Shown: positions 11,342 through 22,869, numbered from the stretch's first letter. The stretch is DNA of 64,000 nt from Mauremys mutica (GCF_020497125.1 NC_059082.1:47390524-47454523), one strand, 5' to 3'. The notes: generated by a model not told the origin, from the letters alone. Made by a program: numbers and translations.

Positions 11342-11734
11342 CGTTGCAGGTGCTGCGGAGCTCGCCCCGATGTCCAGCCAGGACGTCAGATTCAAAGTGC
11401 CCAGACAGGAAAATGAATTCAAATTTTCCCGAGTCATTTCCTGTGTGGCTGGTCAGAGAATCCAAGCTCGGACTGCTGTCCAGAGCGTCAACAGAGTGGT
11501 GCAGTGTGGGATAGCTCCCGGAGCTACTAAGTTCGATTAGCATCCACACCTAGCCTAATTCGAGCTAGCCATGTCGAATTTAGCGCTACTCCACCTGTCG
11601 AGGTGGAGTACCAAATTCGAACTAAAGAGCCCTCTAGTTCGAATTAAATGGCTTCCTGGTGTGGACGGTTGAGCGGTTAGTTCGAATTAACGCTGCTAAA
11701 TTCGAATTAAAGTCCTAGTGTAGACCAGGCCTAA

Positions 11735-11820
11735 GTGACTTACCCAAGGAAGTCTGGGATAGACCAGGGAATTGAACCCAAGTCTCTCAGGCTAGCACCA
11801 CAACTGATCTATTCTCATAG
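11735..11820 (-). mobile_element. MIR/CORE-type SINE fragment
   Basis: AGTGACTTACCCAAGGAAGT, GGGAATTGAACCCAAGTCTC and GCTAGCACCACAACTG are the reverse complement of the tRNA-related part of a MIR-type SINE. The Harbinger element at 6865-11731 abuts it, so the element may have landed in this SINE. Confidence 0.55.
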
Positions 11821-12043
11821 AGCAGGAATAGCGCTGTCCTGTATTAGGTACACACACTCCTCCCGCAGTGGACACTGAGCAGGCTGTTGTTTGGAGCCCA
11901 CTTCACCAGCCCCTTGGTGCCCTTTAAGCCTCCTGACTGTGAACAGAATCCATGCACTGCCCCCAGCTGGGGTATTTAGGCACACTCGTGCAGATCCTCT
12001 GTCTGACAGCTGAACAACCACAGCTGAGCTACCAAGCCCCTGA

Positions 12044-12905
12044 GGGTATGGCTACACTTGCAGGTGTACAGCGCTGGGAGTTAAACCTGTCTTCGTACAG
12101 CTGAGTAGGGAAAGCGCTGCAGTCTGTCCACATTGACAGCTACCAGCGCACTGTCATGGCCATATTGGCAGCATTTGCAGTGGCATTGGGAGCGGTGCAT
12201 TATGGGCAGCTATCTCAGCGTTCAAGTGGCTGCAACGTGCTTTTCAAAAGGGGGGTGGGGTGGAGTGTGACAGGGAGTGTGGGGGAGAGAGAGAGTGGAT
12301 TTTTGGAGCCGACACTGTGTCAGTTCTCTGCCTTGCAAGTTCTGACCCCCTCCCCCACCCCTCTTTCTCTCAAACAACAGCCGTTTGTTTTTTTCCTCAC
12401 AGACCAGATAAGCAGCCACTCCGAAATGGACCCACCCCCTTCCGCCTGCCATGCTGCTTCTCTCCTCAAGTCCCCTTCTTCCCCCTCTCCTCAAGCAAAC
12501 ACTAGCTGTGGGCATTCCAAAGGGAGCCCCCTGCCTCTGCTCATTCACAGCAAACACTAGCTGTGTTTGTTTTTTTGATAAGCAGTTCCGGAGCCCGGAG
12601 TTCACAACAAAACAAACAGAGGCATCACAACAAAACAAAGAGAGTAATCCTCACTTAAAAGCATTATGGGAAGCTTCCGGAGGTCAGTAACAGCATACTA
12701 AGATTATTCCCCGTTTACACTGGCACCCCAGCGCTGCAGCAGCAGCAGCACTATACTCTTTATTCCTCTCGTGGAGGTGGAATACAAGCAGCGCTGTAGC
12801 CAGGGATATACAGTGCTGTATGTGCCTTGCCAGTGTGGACGGGGAGTGAGTTACAGCACTATAAAGCCACTAACAGCGCTGTAACTCTCAAGTGTAGCCA
12901 AGGCC
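12044..12905. mobile_element. Harbinger-type MITE
   Basis: The left end GGGTATGGCTACACTTG and the reverse complement of the right end, GGCCTTGGCTACACTTG, form inverted repeats, each followed by a TACAGCGCTG motif. The flanking TGA (12041-12043 and 12906-12908) is a 3-bp duplication. An internal GAGCGGTGCATTATGGGC resembles 7010-7030 of the large Harbinger element, so it is probably a derivative of that group. It contains no transposase. Confidence 0.75.
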
Positions 12906-12908
12906 TGA

Positions 12909-14164
12909 GACCAGTGCTGACCCAGTAGCTTAAAAACACAAATTTCTTCAGAGTTTGACCTTGTGGGCACTGGAGTTTTACAGTTCCTCTCTTCAGAGGC
13001 ACATGGAAGCGAAGCAGACACCCAGATATTGCATAGGATTCTAAACAACATTACTCTTTACTTAAGTAGCAAAAGAAATACATAGATCTACACAAAATAA
13101 TAAAAACATCTATATACCTTTCCCTGCCTCAGTTTCCTCACCACCCAGGAGAGTGCTCTGGGCTGTGGCAGAGCCCTCCAAGCAGTCCAGGACCCCCTTG
13201 CAGTACACAGCTTCTTTTCTGAATCTTTTCTCTTGCTCTGACCTCTATCGTCAATGCCCCTCCATTCTCCTGCTCAGGCTTTCACTGCTTCTGCTTGTGA
13301 TCACTTGTGCTCCTTAAAATGGCTGCTGAGAGACCCGCTAGTCTATAACCATCCATCCCCTTTGTCAAGTGACTCTCTGTTCAGTCTGATCAGGTGATCA
13401 AAATCCCTCACCAGGTGATCCGTTACTTGGTTACCAGCCCAGACTGGTTCTTCTGGGCAGCAACAGCTCTATGTGCAAGGGTGATTCTGTTTGAATAGAA
13501 GATGATCAAGATTTAACAACCCTCCAGTATTAGACCCAGGCCCCCATACCTTGGAATTTCAGTCCAACATGGAGATGGAAGGACAAACCATTCAAAATGG
13601 AGTTTGCAACCTGGCACAGAGCCATACAGAGTGTTAATAATCTCACTCATACGTAGATAGATCCCCACATCATCACATAGGATTTGCTGCTCCAGATCAG
13701 AGCAGTGCCTCTACTGATCCATTTACAAAGTGCTCAGTCATGCCAATCACTATATATAGGAGGGAGGGTATTTTTAGTTAGATATATACATCATTGTTCT
13801 ACTTAGTCCCTCCAAAAAGCTTTCCCGGTCCAATGCATTTCAAGAAAAAGAAAGGTCTTGTCCCTGTTTTTTTCTCCCCAGATGTTCCCATTTGTAGCTT
13901 TCTGATGTTGGCGGGTGTATCTCTGGTCCATCTAGTCTGGTTTCATGCCTCTGGCAGTGGCCAATACTTGGTCTTTCTGAGGAAATCTGGAGAAAAAAAC
14001 AACAACCAATGAACCAAATTAATCCCTGCTGTAACTCTATAGACTTCTCCAGTATTACACCAGTGATGCATTTGCCTCAATGCACCTATGCATGTGGCGG
14101 ACCATGTCCTTCATGACCCCCTTTATTTATGCCCTGAAACATGAGCTTTGAGTGCCCCGAACTT
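12909..14164. other. No gene or recognised repeat
   Basis: No supported coding frame. 13040-13700 is of mixed composition and could be an old LTR fragment, but I found no termini. A short A-rich tract lies at 13845-13855. Confidence 0.3.
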
Positions 14165-14246
14165 AGACCCAGATCCTCAGACGTATTTAGGCTCCTAACT
14201 TTCATTGAAATCAATGGAAGTTAGGAGCCTAAATAACTTTGAGGAG
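14165..14246. repeat. Short palindromic MITE
   Basis: TATTTAGGCTCCTAACTT (14184-14201) pairs perfectly with 14218-14235 around a 16-base loop that itself contains CATTGA/TCAATG. The outer parts, CAGATCCTCA and TTTGAGGA, extend the pairing imperfectly. Related degenerate copies lie near 18100-18190, 32310-32406 and 45027-45150. Confidence 0.7.
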
Positions 14247-14737
14247 TCTTTTTAACTCCCTGCCACAGCATTTGACTCAATGACCTCCTGCAGCAGTAAG
14301 TTGCACACACCATCCAGGGTATGAAGGGCTTCTTTATATCTCTTTCAAATGCACCTGCCATTAGTTTCTGTGAGTGACTCTCTTGTGACTCTCTATCATT
14401 ACTGCTTAACTCTAGATCCTTTTCTCCTATGTGCCCATATTCACCCCAGGTCTCCCTGTGGTACCTTGCTTAGGTGAAGCCAGCCATTTTGCTCTTAGCC
14501 TATGACCATCAGGCAGGCTGTTGCTCTTCATTTGACCAGAAGACAGGAATAAAGTTCTCCCTGAAAGAATCAGACAATGTCTTTTCCCCCAGATAAAGTA
14601 AGAACAGTTCTGTAGTTTTTTTAAACAAGTTAGATTTCTAAAATCAAGTTAGGTGGCTGAGGAAACAGAGACCGAATGCAGATTGGCTCACTAAGCCAAA
14701 TGCAATCTCCTAGACAAGACTTATAGGAACCGATGGC

Positions 14738-14890
14738 TTGACAAGAGCAAATCAGACCAGAGGACCTTATTGTCTAGTACCCCATCTCTGACAATAGTGA
14801 GTCCTAGTAGAAGGGCAAGAAACTGCCAGAGGGAATTATGAGATAATCTCTCCTTAGGAAGTCTCCTCCTAACCCTTGTGTGACGTTGCA
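14738..14890 (-). mobile_element. Old CR1 3' fragment
   Basis: AAATCAGACCAGAGGACC, CCCATCTCTGACAATAG and AAACTGCCAGAGGGAATT follow the order of the CR1 3' region seen at 36185 and 6072. It is strongly diverged. Confidence 0.45.
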
Positions 14891-15359
14891 GTCTATATGA
14901 TTTTATAAAAAATTGATAACGAGTGAATATAATGTAACTGGAATATGCTCCTTAGGACTAGCTGCAGTCCCAGCTCACACAAACACTCCACTCCTCCTTA
15001 GTGCAGGGGCTGCCAACATCAGACAATTCAAAATGCTAGCCTGCTGGCAGGGAGTAGCCACAGGACTCTGCTTGGCAAGCTCACCTGCAACTGTCAGCAT
15101 GCTGCCATGTGGCCAGTGTCTTCAGCAGCTGCTTGTTTACAGCCTAGACAGTATTAATCTCTCGTTGATTTTCAGTAGGAATTTTCCTGAATGAGAGCCA
15201 GAGGATGTAGGAGCTACTCAGGATGTAAGTGTCTCATCTTTACAACTCAGGTGATGGCCTTTGATAAAGAAGAAGGTAAATTCTACCGTGCCTGACACCC
15301 GCAGGTCCAGGAAGTAGCAGCTGCAGTAATACCTAGCTCTAACCTAGCACTCTCCCGCC

Positions 15360-15510
15360 ATAGATTTCAAGGGGCACTTTACAAAGGCGATTGGTAGCAT
15401 TACCCTCATTTCAGAGATGAGGAAATTGCAGCTCTGAGAGATTAAGTGACTTGCCCAAGGCCAGTGACAAATCCAAGCATGGAACTGAGGCTTCCTGCAG
15501 CCTGGCCAAA
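15360..15510 (-). mobile_element. MIR/CORE-type SINE fragment
   Basis: CATTTCAGAGATGAGGAAAT and AGATTAAGTGACTTGCCCAA are the reverse complement of the MIR core. Confidence 0.65.
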
Positions 15511-15684
15511 AGCTTTCTGCAGCTTCTCATTCACATCCCCCAATGGGTAAATGCATGTAACAATCACACCTCAGTCCTGCGCCTCCTCCACATCTTGTCT
15601 GGATGAAATCCACCACATCTGTGGGACTCTGGGAATGGAATGCTGGAACAATGCACACACTTCTTCCCCAGTATGAGAGGCATG

Positions 15685-16257
15685 CCCACCCTCACCTATG
15701 GAAACACATCTGCTCCCAGCCCAGTGAATAACGTGTTATACAGCTACTTTTCACTCCATACGGGTGACATGAGGCTGGTCATTCCAGAGGAAATAACTCA
15801 CTAGCTCTTTCCCAGCCTGCAGACAGATGCTCACTTTGCTGAGTTGGCTGCACCTATTCATGGTCAGTAAACAATAAGTTGGCCCTTCTTGCTTGTGGTT
15901 CTTCTCTGATAAGCTCTCTATATACTTCCAGCTGTATGTGCCTCCCTAAGAGATCAGGGATCTCAAGAGGTCTCAAATTTCTCAGTGGTGGAATTTGAGC
16001 AGTTGGCGTGAACCATTCATGCCCTGGGAGGCCAGGAAGAGAGATCCAATCAGAGAATCAGGGAGGCATCTCAGAACTGAGCAAACACAATGACTAGATC
16101 CCCTTCTTCCACTCAGAGTGGGTGATCTCTTCACAGTGGACAACATGAGGAAGCTCAGAACCTAATGAACATGGCACCTGGTTTCCCTTCTCACTGCAAG
16201 AGAGAGCAATCCTTAGGCTCCGCATCAGGGTTGGGAGATCCACTGTCAGAGGAAGGC
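15685..16257. repeat. 573-bp direct duplication, copy A
   Basis: This block matches 20431-21003 over 573 bp with no net length change and, by eye, about 16 substitutions (about 97% identity). Both copies begin CCCACCCTCACCTATGG and end GTCAGAGGAAGGC, after which the sequences diverge abruptly. I recognise no transposon termini and no coding frame supported by family resemblance. Confidence 0.85.
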
Positions 16258-17099
16258 GAAACCCATTTCTCAGAAAGCATTTCATGCAAACTTCCACTCC
16301 TAACACCCTCCATGTGCAGATCTCAAAGCACTATACAAACACTAGGCATTCTCAACCCAGCTGGCCAATCAGGAGAAACTGTCACAAAGTGGTTACATCA
16401 TATGTAACCTATAAGATGGCACAGGTTAAGAAATAATTAGCCTAGATGTAGAGGACTATAGGAAATTAAAGTTGATAGTGTGAAAAAGTTAGAGTTAAAT
16501 TGGAGATACAGTGTTATGGCAAAGTAAGAATTAGCAAGGCTCTGACCCAGGGTTATGTTACTGTTATGTTAAGGTTTGAGCAGGATTATTAAGACTTGTG
16601 AATGTTTTATTAACATGCTATCTATATTTATAGTGTGGGAAGGACGCTGGTGCAGATGTTAATTGAAATACATGTAATGTAAAGAGCTATTAAAAAGGGG
16701 CAGAAATATAATTATGGTAAAGTGTAGTTTAATATTAATTAGCATTATAATAGGTCAGAAAAAGAGTAGGTTTGCTAACTTGAGGAGTGCTCCAATTAAT
16801 ACCCAAAGGGACACATTAGATTCCAGGGTGATAAGGCTGTACTTCACTCTGTTGTCAGTGGACTGAGCACTCCTTGATACACTATTTCATCACTGAGTGT
16901 CAGTGGTAATTGCATGCCCATCTGCTTACCTAATCACTAATCTATTAAACACATTTTGTGTAACTGACATAGAGGCTTGAACCTGGGGTTTTATGCATCC
17001 TTGTCTTTAACAACTCAATACTGATTGGGAACATTTCAACCTAAAGGTTACCCAGGTGCCAAAGGGCACACCCAATGTTGACCAATAGATGGTCTCGTG
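16258..17099. other. AT-rich, no gene; possible old LTR
   Basis: 16420-17000 is AT-rich and includes TATTAAACAC near 16944, which could be a polyadenylation signal of a decayed LTR. No boundaries or target duplication were found. Confidence 0.25.
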
Positions 17100-17107
17100 G
17101 TTAGGGC

Positions 17108-18035
17108 CAGAGGCAGATTAACGTATACTGGGGCCCTGGTCACAAAGAGCAGTTGAGCCTCCCACACCTTGGGGGCTCAGAGGTGCTGGAACTGGGGGAG
17201 GTCAGAGGGGGCCAACCTGCCCACTTTTTAACATGGGAGTATTGACCTCAGGCTGGTGAGAAGTGGCGGTGCCAGCAAGGGCTGCCCTTTGTGGCAGTGG
17301 AGCTGATAAGGTGATCAGCTTCCCCGCCATGAAGTGCAGACCCTGATAGCAGCACATTCGCCATGGTGCCCCACCCCATGCTCCTCTTCTCCCCCCAAGA
17401 ACCCCACACCCTGGCCAGGATGGAAGCTGGAGCTCCCCACCAGGGGCGGCTCTAGTAATTTTGCCGCGGGGGCGCTCTGGCGGTCGCCGGTCCCGCGGCT
17501 CCAGTGGACCTCCTGCAGAGGTGCCTGCGGAGGGTCTGCTGGTCCCGCGGCTCCGGTGGAGCAGCCACAGGCATGCCTGCAGGAGGTCTACTGGAGCCGC
17601 GGGACCAGCGGACCCTCCGCAGGCACACCTGTGGGAGGTCCACTGGAGCCACGGACCAGCGGACCCTCCGCAGGCATGCCTGTGGGAGATCCACCGGAGC
17701 CGCCTGCCGCCCTCCCGGCGGCATGCCGCCCCAAGCGCATGCTTGGCGCGCTGGGGTCTGGAGCCGGCCCTGCTCCCCACAGCAGCACGGGCTCCCTGGC
17801 TGGCTCTTACCACAGCCTGGCTCTGGCTTCCAGCCTGGCCAGGGGGCAGGCCTCAGAGGGGAAACAGGGGGAGAGGAGGAGGAAGGGGCAGAGCCCTGGG
17901 GGAAAGATGAGGAGCAGGGGGCGGGGCCACAGTTCTGGCACCAGTGCCCCCCCTTCTACACTAGTTCTGGGGCCCCCAAATTGGCCACAGCTCCTGGGCA
18001 TGGGCCCCATGGGCTCATGCATTAATCTACCATTG
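17108..18035. mobile_element. Non-autonomous hAT, hosting a nested hAT
   Basis: The left end CAGAGGCAGATTAACG and the reverse complement of the right end, CAATGGTAGATTAATG, are inverted repeats, and GTTAGGGC is duplicated at 17100-17107 and 18036-18043. GC-rich interior without transposase. Positions 17441-17772 belong to a second element inserted later, with a duplicated host octamer at 17433-17440 and 17773-17780. Confidence 0.85.
17441..17772. mobile_element. 332-bp hAT MITE nested in another hAT
   Basis: The left end CAGGGGCGGCTCTAG and the reverse complement of the right end, CAGGGCCGGCTCCAGAC, are inverted repeats. CTCCCCAC is duplicated perfectly on both sides. The interior is about five imperfect copies of a ~60-bp unit containing GGTCCCGCGGCTCC, GTGGACCTCC and GCAGGCATGCC, so the element is self-complementary in places. 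Confidence 0.92.
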
Positions 18036-18374
18036 GTTAGGGCCCCACATGGACTGCACTCTACCACACGATCCCTGTAGGACCGTGGGACAGTGACTTC
18101 AGCCCAGCTCCTCAGAGGTATTTAGGCACTTACCTCTCATTTAAATCAATGAGAGTTCAGCTCCTAAGTAATTTTGAGGGTCTGGGCCTTAATCTCTCTG
18201 CATCTCAATTCTCCACTTGTAGACTGGAGAATAGTACTCATTCCTTTCTCCCACACATTGTCTGCCCTGCCTCTTTAGATCAGAAACTCTTTAGAGCAAG
18301 GCTTGTCTCTTACTATGTGCATGTACCATGCGTAGCATACTGGGCCCTGCTCAGACGTTACTTTAATGTCAATA

Positions 18375-19481
18375 TAGGGCTGCTAGGCATCCAGTTTTTG
18401 ATGGGAACACCCAGTCAAAAAGAGACACTACCGGCTCCGCTCAGCACCGCTTACCAGGCCATTAAAAGTCCGGTTGACAGCGCAGCAGGGCTGAGGCAGG
18501 CTTCCTGGATGCCCAGGCTCCATGTGGTTCCTTGAAGTGGCCAGCATATCCTCTGGCTCCTATGCAGAGGCCCAGCCATGGGGGCGCTGCCCTCTGCCCT
18601 GAGTGCTCGCTCCACAGCTCCCATTGGCTGGGAACTGTGGCCAATGAAAGCTGTGGGGGCGGTGCCCGTGGATGAGGGCAGCATGTAGAGCTGTCTGGCC
18701 TCCCCTCCACCTAGGACCTGTAGGGAAATGCTAGCCACTTCCAGGAGCTGCCTGAAGGAAGCAACACCCGGCACCTGCACCCCAAATCCCCTCCTGCATC
18801 CCAACCCCCTGCTCCAGGTTGGAACCCCCTCCTGCACCCTAACTCTCTCCCAGATCCCACACCCCTCACCCCTCCACACCCAGCCCCTTGCCCCAGCCCT
18901 GAGCTCCCTCCCACACCCAAAATCCCTCCCAGAGACTGCACCCCATGCCCCCTCCCGCCCCAACCTCCTGTCCCACCCTGAGCCCCCTCCCACACCCGAA
19001 CTCCCTCCCAGAGCCTGCATCCTCTCCCACACTTTGAACTCCTCAGCCCCAGCCTGACACCAGAGCCTACACCCCCAGCTAGAGCTCTCACCCCCCCACA
19101 CCTAACACCCTGCCCCAGCCTGGAGCTTCCCCCAGCACTCTGAACCCCTCATTTCTGGCCCCACCCCAGAGCCCACACCCCCAGCCCAGAGCCTATACCC
19201 CCTCCCATACCTTATCTGGCTGCCCCAGCCCGGAGCCCCCTCCCACTCTCTGAACCCCTAATTTCCGGCCCCACCCCAGAGCCCTCACTCCCTCCTACAA
19301 CCCAACCCCCTGTCCATCCCAGTGAAAATGAGCAAGGGTGGGGGAAAGCGAGCAACAGATGAAGCAGGGATGGAGTGAGCGGGGGCAGGACTGCAGAGAA
19401 GGGATATGGCAGGGGTGGGGCCTCGGGAGAGTGCAGGGCAGGGGTGTTCGGTTTTCTGCAATCAGAAAGTTGACAACCCTA
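18375..19481. mobile_element. Non-autonomous hAT, 1.1 kb
   Basis: The ends TAGGGCTGCTAGGC and, reverse-complemented, TAGGGTTGTCAACTTTC are inverted repeats. The flanks are TGTCAATA (18367-18374) and TGCCAATA (19482-19489), an 8-bp duplication with one mismatch. The central part (18780-19310) is a cytosine-rich minisatellite similar in style to the one at 1740-2460. Confidence 0.8.
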
Positions 19482-19489
19482 TGCCAATA

Positions 19490-20430
19490 ACAAGAACAGT
19501 GGCCAAGCAGGGGCCAGAACCCAGATTCTCCTGCCTTTCTGGACTATGTGTGAGACATAAATCCATCCTTGTACACAATTCAGCTAGGCCTATCACTTCA
19601 TCAGGGATGGGCTGAACAGAGTGGGGAAGCTCAGGTTCAGAGAGGCTGTTAAGCAAGGATCCAGGACATCCAGTTCAGAATGAAGGGGGGAGGGGGCTTA
19701 GCCCTGCAAATCACAAATCACCAGCCTCCATGCTTGTGTCTATGGGTAGGGCAGGTGGCTGAGGGAAGGGCCATGTCCACATGCTCAGGCCCACGAGAAC
19801 ATTCAAACAGAAGCTAGGATTGCATGAGATCAGGGGAAAACCAGAGACCGTTTTTGTTCAGGTTGTTGTGGGTGCCTGGGTGGGCATGATGTTGTGACAG
19901 GGACTTGTGGTGGTGACTGCAGCTCCTGTTGCATGGCTGCTTTCAAATAAAAGTAGCTGCCTGCTTGTAACAAGGGAAATGCCAGGAGGCAGGAGCACTG
20001 CCTAGCCCCTGAAGAGCACAGCTGTATCAGCTCTAGGCCGGAGGTTAAATAGCTAATGAAAGAGCCCTGGTTACAGGCTGCTGTCTGGGAATACTGGACA
20101 CAATAGGCGACTCAGCAACAAACTAGGGGGGCGCAGGAGGGGGATTACACTCTGACAATGTAGGCTTATGGACCCCAGTGGGCATCAACACATAGCAGCG
20201 GGGCTAGTTCTTACTTGTGGAGCCTGGGCAAATGTTCTCCAAGGGTACAATGTACTACAGTCTGAAATAAAACATCTGCAGGATGAACTTAAAACCGGAG
20301 CAGCAGCCAGCTTGTCCAGCCCCTCATCACCCATGGAGCTCCTCTTCCTTCAGACTAAATGGAGCAAACCTGGTGGGTTCCACCTGGCCAATTGGGGGGC
20401 CCCAGAAAAATTGGCACCCCTGCGCCCAGA
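19490..20430. other. No gene or repeat recognised
   Basis: No coding frame, splice pair or element terminus that I can support. Confidence 0.3.
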
Positions 20431-21003
20431 CCCACCCTCACCTATGGAAACACATCTGCTCCCAGCCCAATGAATAACGTGTTATACAGCTACTTTTCAC
20501 TCCGTACGGGTGACATGAGGCTGGTCATTCCAGAGGAAATAACTCACTAGCTCTTTCCCAGCCTGCAGACAGATGCTCACTTTGCTGAGTTAGCTGCACC
20601 TATTCATGATCAGTAAACAATAAGTTGGCCCTTCTTGCTTGTGGTTCTTCTCTGATAAGCTCTCTATATACTTCCAGCTGTATGTGCCTCCCTAAGAGAT
20701 CAGGGATCTCAAGAGGTCTCAGATTTCTCAGTGGTGGAATTTGAGCAGTTGGCATGAACCATTCATGCCCTGGCAGGCCAGGAAGAGAGATCCAATCAGA
20801 GAATCAGGGAGGCATCTCAGAACTGAGCAAACACAATGACTAGACCCCCTTCTTCCACTCAGAGCGGGTGATCTCTTCACAGTGGACAACATGAGGAAGC
20901 TCAGAACCTAATGAACATGGCACCTGGTTTCCCTTCTCACTGCAAGAGAGGGTGATCCTTAGGCTCGACATCAGGGTTGGGAGATCCATTGTCAGAGGAA
21001 GGC
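20431..21003. repeat. 573-bp direct duplication, copy B
   Basis: Second copy of the block at 15685-16257, same orientation, starting 4746 bp downstream of the first. It is followed directly by GC-rich sequence (21004-21262) ending in AATCTGCCTC, which resembles the end of the hAT family at 17108. Confidence 0.85.
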
Positions 21004-21763
21004 TCCTGCTGGGGAGCAGAGTCAGGGTACAGGGGCTTGTCCCACTCTGCCTGGCCAGTGCTCCTGCCAAGGAACGGGGGAATCCCCCTCACCCCGACCC
21101 CTCTCCCGGCAAGAGCACCAGGCAGGCAGAGTGGGGTAAGTCCCTGTGTCCTGACCCCATTTCCCCAGAAGGAGCACAGGGGGGAAGGAGGGGGACTACA
21201 GGCGGAAGGGGTCGGGAGGTGCCCCCAGTTGCTCTGGCCCAGGGCCCCACAAAACTATAATCTGCCTCGGGGAGAGTGGGGGGATTTTTGTTACAAATAC
21301 TCTGGTCAGCACTAAGCAAGGCCTCACCAGCTCCTCCTGTGACACGGAATAGCACAGAGACAGGCGGCCCCATTGAAAAAAATCAGTTTGATGTAGAAAC
21401 TCTTCTCTGTCATGGTGTGGCCCAAAGGATTTCCCAGAGGTCAGTGAGATCACAGGAAGAGGGACTTTTCTCTGGGCATCACTGCCTCATGCCTACCGTG
21501 TACAGATCATTTCAGAGCCACAATAGCTACAGGACCTATCAGCATTTGCATTAAAAAAGGGCTGTACCTCAGCCATGTTCATTTGCTTGGAGAAGCGACT
21601 TGGCCCAGAAGACAGCATTAGTCCTGTCACAGCCCTCTCCCACCTCAGGTTTAATAGAGACATGCTTAGGAACTTGGAGAGGGATGGAGGGGCATAAACC
21701 TGAGCCATGGGGCTCGTTCGTGGGGCAGCATTGTCAAGTTGATTGAAGTTGAACACAGGATAC
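21004..21763. other. GC-rich tract, then no recognised feature
   Basis: 21004-21262 contains CTCTGGCCCAGGGCCCC and TAATCTGCCTC, like the right end of the hAT family at 17108-18035 and 39741-40313, but no matching left end was seen. 21263-21763 has no supported feature. Confidence 0.3.
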
Positions 21764-22205
21764 TCATTCATAAGATTCTGGCATTTAACCCCACTCTGCC
21801 ACTGCCCTTGTACTGTCACCTTCAGCAAGTCACTTCGGGTATGGCTATGCTACAATGAGATACCCGCAGCTGGCCCATGCCAGCTGACTCGGGCTCATGG
21901 GGCTCAGGCTCCAGGGCTGTTTAATTGCAATGTAGATGTTCAGACTTGGGCTGAAGCCTGAGCTCTGGGACCCTCCCACCTTGCAGGGTCCTAGAACCCA
22001 GGCACCAACCTGAGCCCAAATGTCTACACACTACAATTAAAAGCCCCTTAGGCCAAGTTCCATGAGCATGAGTCAGTTGTCACGGGCTAGCTGCAGGTGT
22101 CTAATTGCAGTGTAGACATACTTTTAAGCTCTCTTAGTTTCAGCTTCCCCATCAGTAAAAAGAGGCTAATGCACACCTCTGTTATATGAGGTCTCATTTG
22201 TAAAA
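21764..22205 (+). mobile_element. MIR-type SINE split by a palindromic MITE
   Basis: The left half (21764-21836) ends TTCAGCAAGTCACTT and the right half (22124-22205) resumes AAGCTCTCTTAGTTTCAGC and CCCCATCAGTAAAAAGAGG. Together they read as a continuous MIR core once the insert is ignored. Confidence 0.65.
21837..22123. mobile_element. Palindromic MITE (Harbinger-like ends)
   Basis: The ends GGGTATGGCTATGCT and, reverse-complemented, AAGTATGTCTACACTGC are inverted repeats, and the arms stay complementary almost to the centre. For example, GCTCTGGGACCCTCCCACC faces GCAGGGTCCTAGAACC around 21980. The target is a MIR SINE. The target duplication would be about 3 bp but is not clean. Confidence 0.7.
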
Positions 22206-22329
22206 AGTAATGTTTGAGGATGTAAGTATATGCATGTTAAATGTGATCTTTTCGTAGCTTTTAAATTATTTAGTATTTTACATTGGCTGTAGTATGCAAT
22301 TGTGAAATGAAAACACTGTGATTAACTAG

Positions 22330-22560
22330 CCACTATGTATATGTGCTGCTGCCATCTAGTGGATAGAATCAGAACTTCTCAATGATATATCATAGGCCCT
22401 ATACTGCTAAGAGAAACTCACCTTCAGCACAAGTGGTAGAGGGCTTGTGGTTTTGGAGCAGGAGGTCTGAACTCTCTCCTTGCCATCACAGTGAAGGAAG
22501 GAGCAGCTGCTGTGATAACCTTAAAGTGGTAGGTTGTCACAGCCTGTTGCAAAATATACC
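22330..22560 (+). mobile_element. tRNA-derived SINE-like repeat
   Basis: CACAAGTGGTAGAGGGCTTG resembles a tRNA A box, followed by GGAGCAGGAGGTCTGAAC in a loose B-box position. The preceding CATAGGCCCTATACTGC recurs at 41635 ahead of a similar SINE-like stretch. This call rests on resemblance only. Confidence 0.4.
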
Positions 22561-22869
22561 TGCTTGAAGACAAACAACAGTATTGATATAGACAATGTTT
22601 TCATCAGGCACATGAGCTAAACCAGTAGTACTCGCTAAGGTTTGGCCAACAAGCCAATTATCCCAAGGGGCACTGCCAAGGGCTATGTCAGTGGCATCCT
22701 TGTCTGAGGCTGTTAAATAATTCCTCTCTTAAACAGAGACAAATCTGAACCCAAATCCCTACCCCTAAAACTTGGGAAATGTTTGGCTCTGAATCCAAGC
22801 TTTGCAGCTCTGGCTGTTCTTAGCTGGGTGCAGGTTACCTAAACTGTCAAGCCCTATTAACAGAAGGAT

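Larger units (their letters stand above)
6865..11731. mobile_element. Decayed PIF/Harbinger element, about 4.9 kb, two-gene layout
   Basis: The left end GGCCTTGTCTACACTAC and the reverse complement of the right end, GGCCTGGTCTACACTAG, are terminal inverted repeats. The flanks are TAT and TAA, one mismatch from a 3-bp duplication. Inside are a plus-strand transposase remnant (7220-7672) and a minus-strand two-exon Myb-like gene (11341-8508), the gene pair typical of Harbinger elements. 8940-10480 has no clear coding content but several repeats of GGTTACCAGCC near CATATTGCACCATC-like motifs (9245, 9875, 9955). It may be one element or a composite. Confidence 0.75.

Noticed and set aside
17334..18080. 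Several long overlapping frames on both strands
   Set aside because: All fall within two nested hAT elements with high GC content and repeated ~60-bp units.
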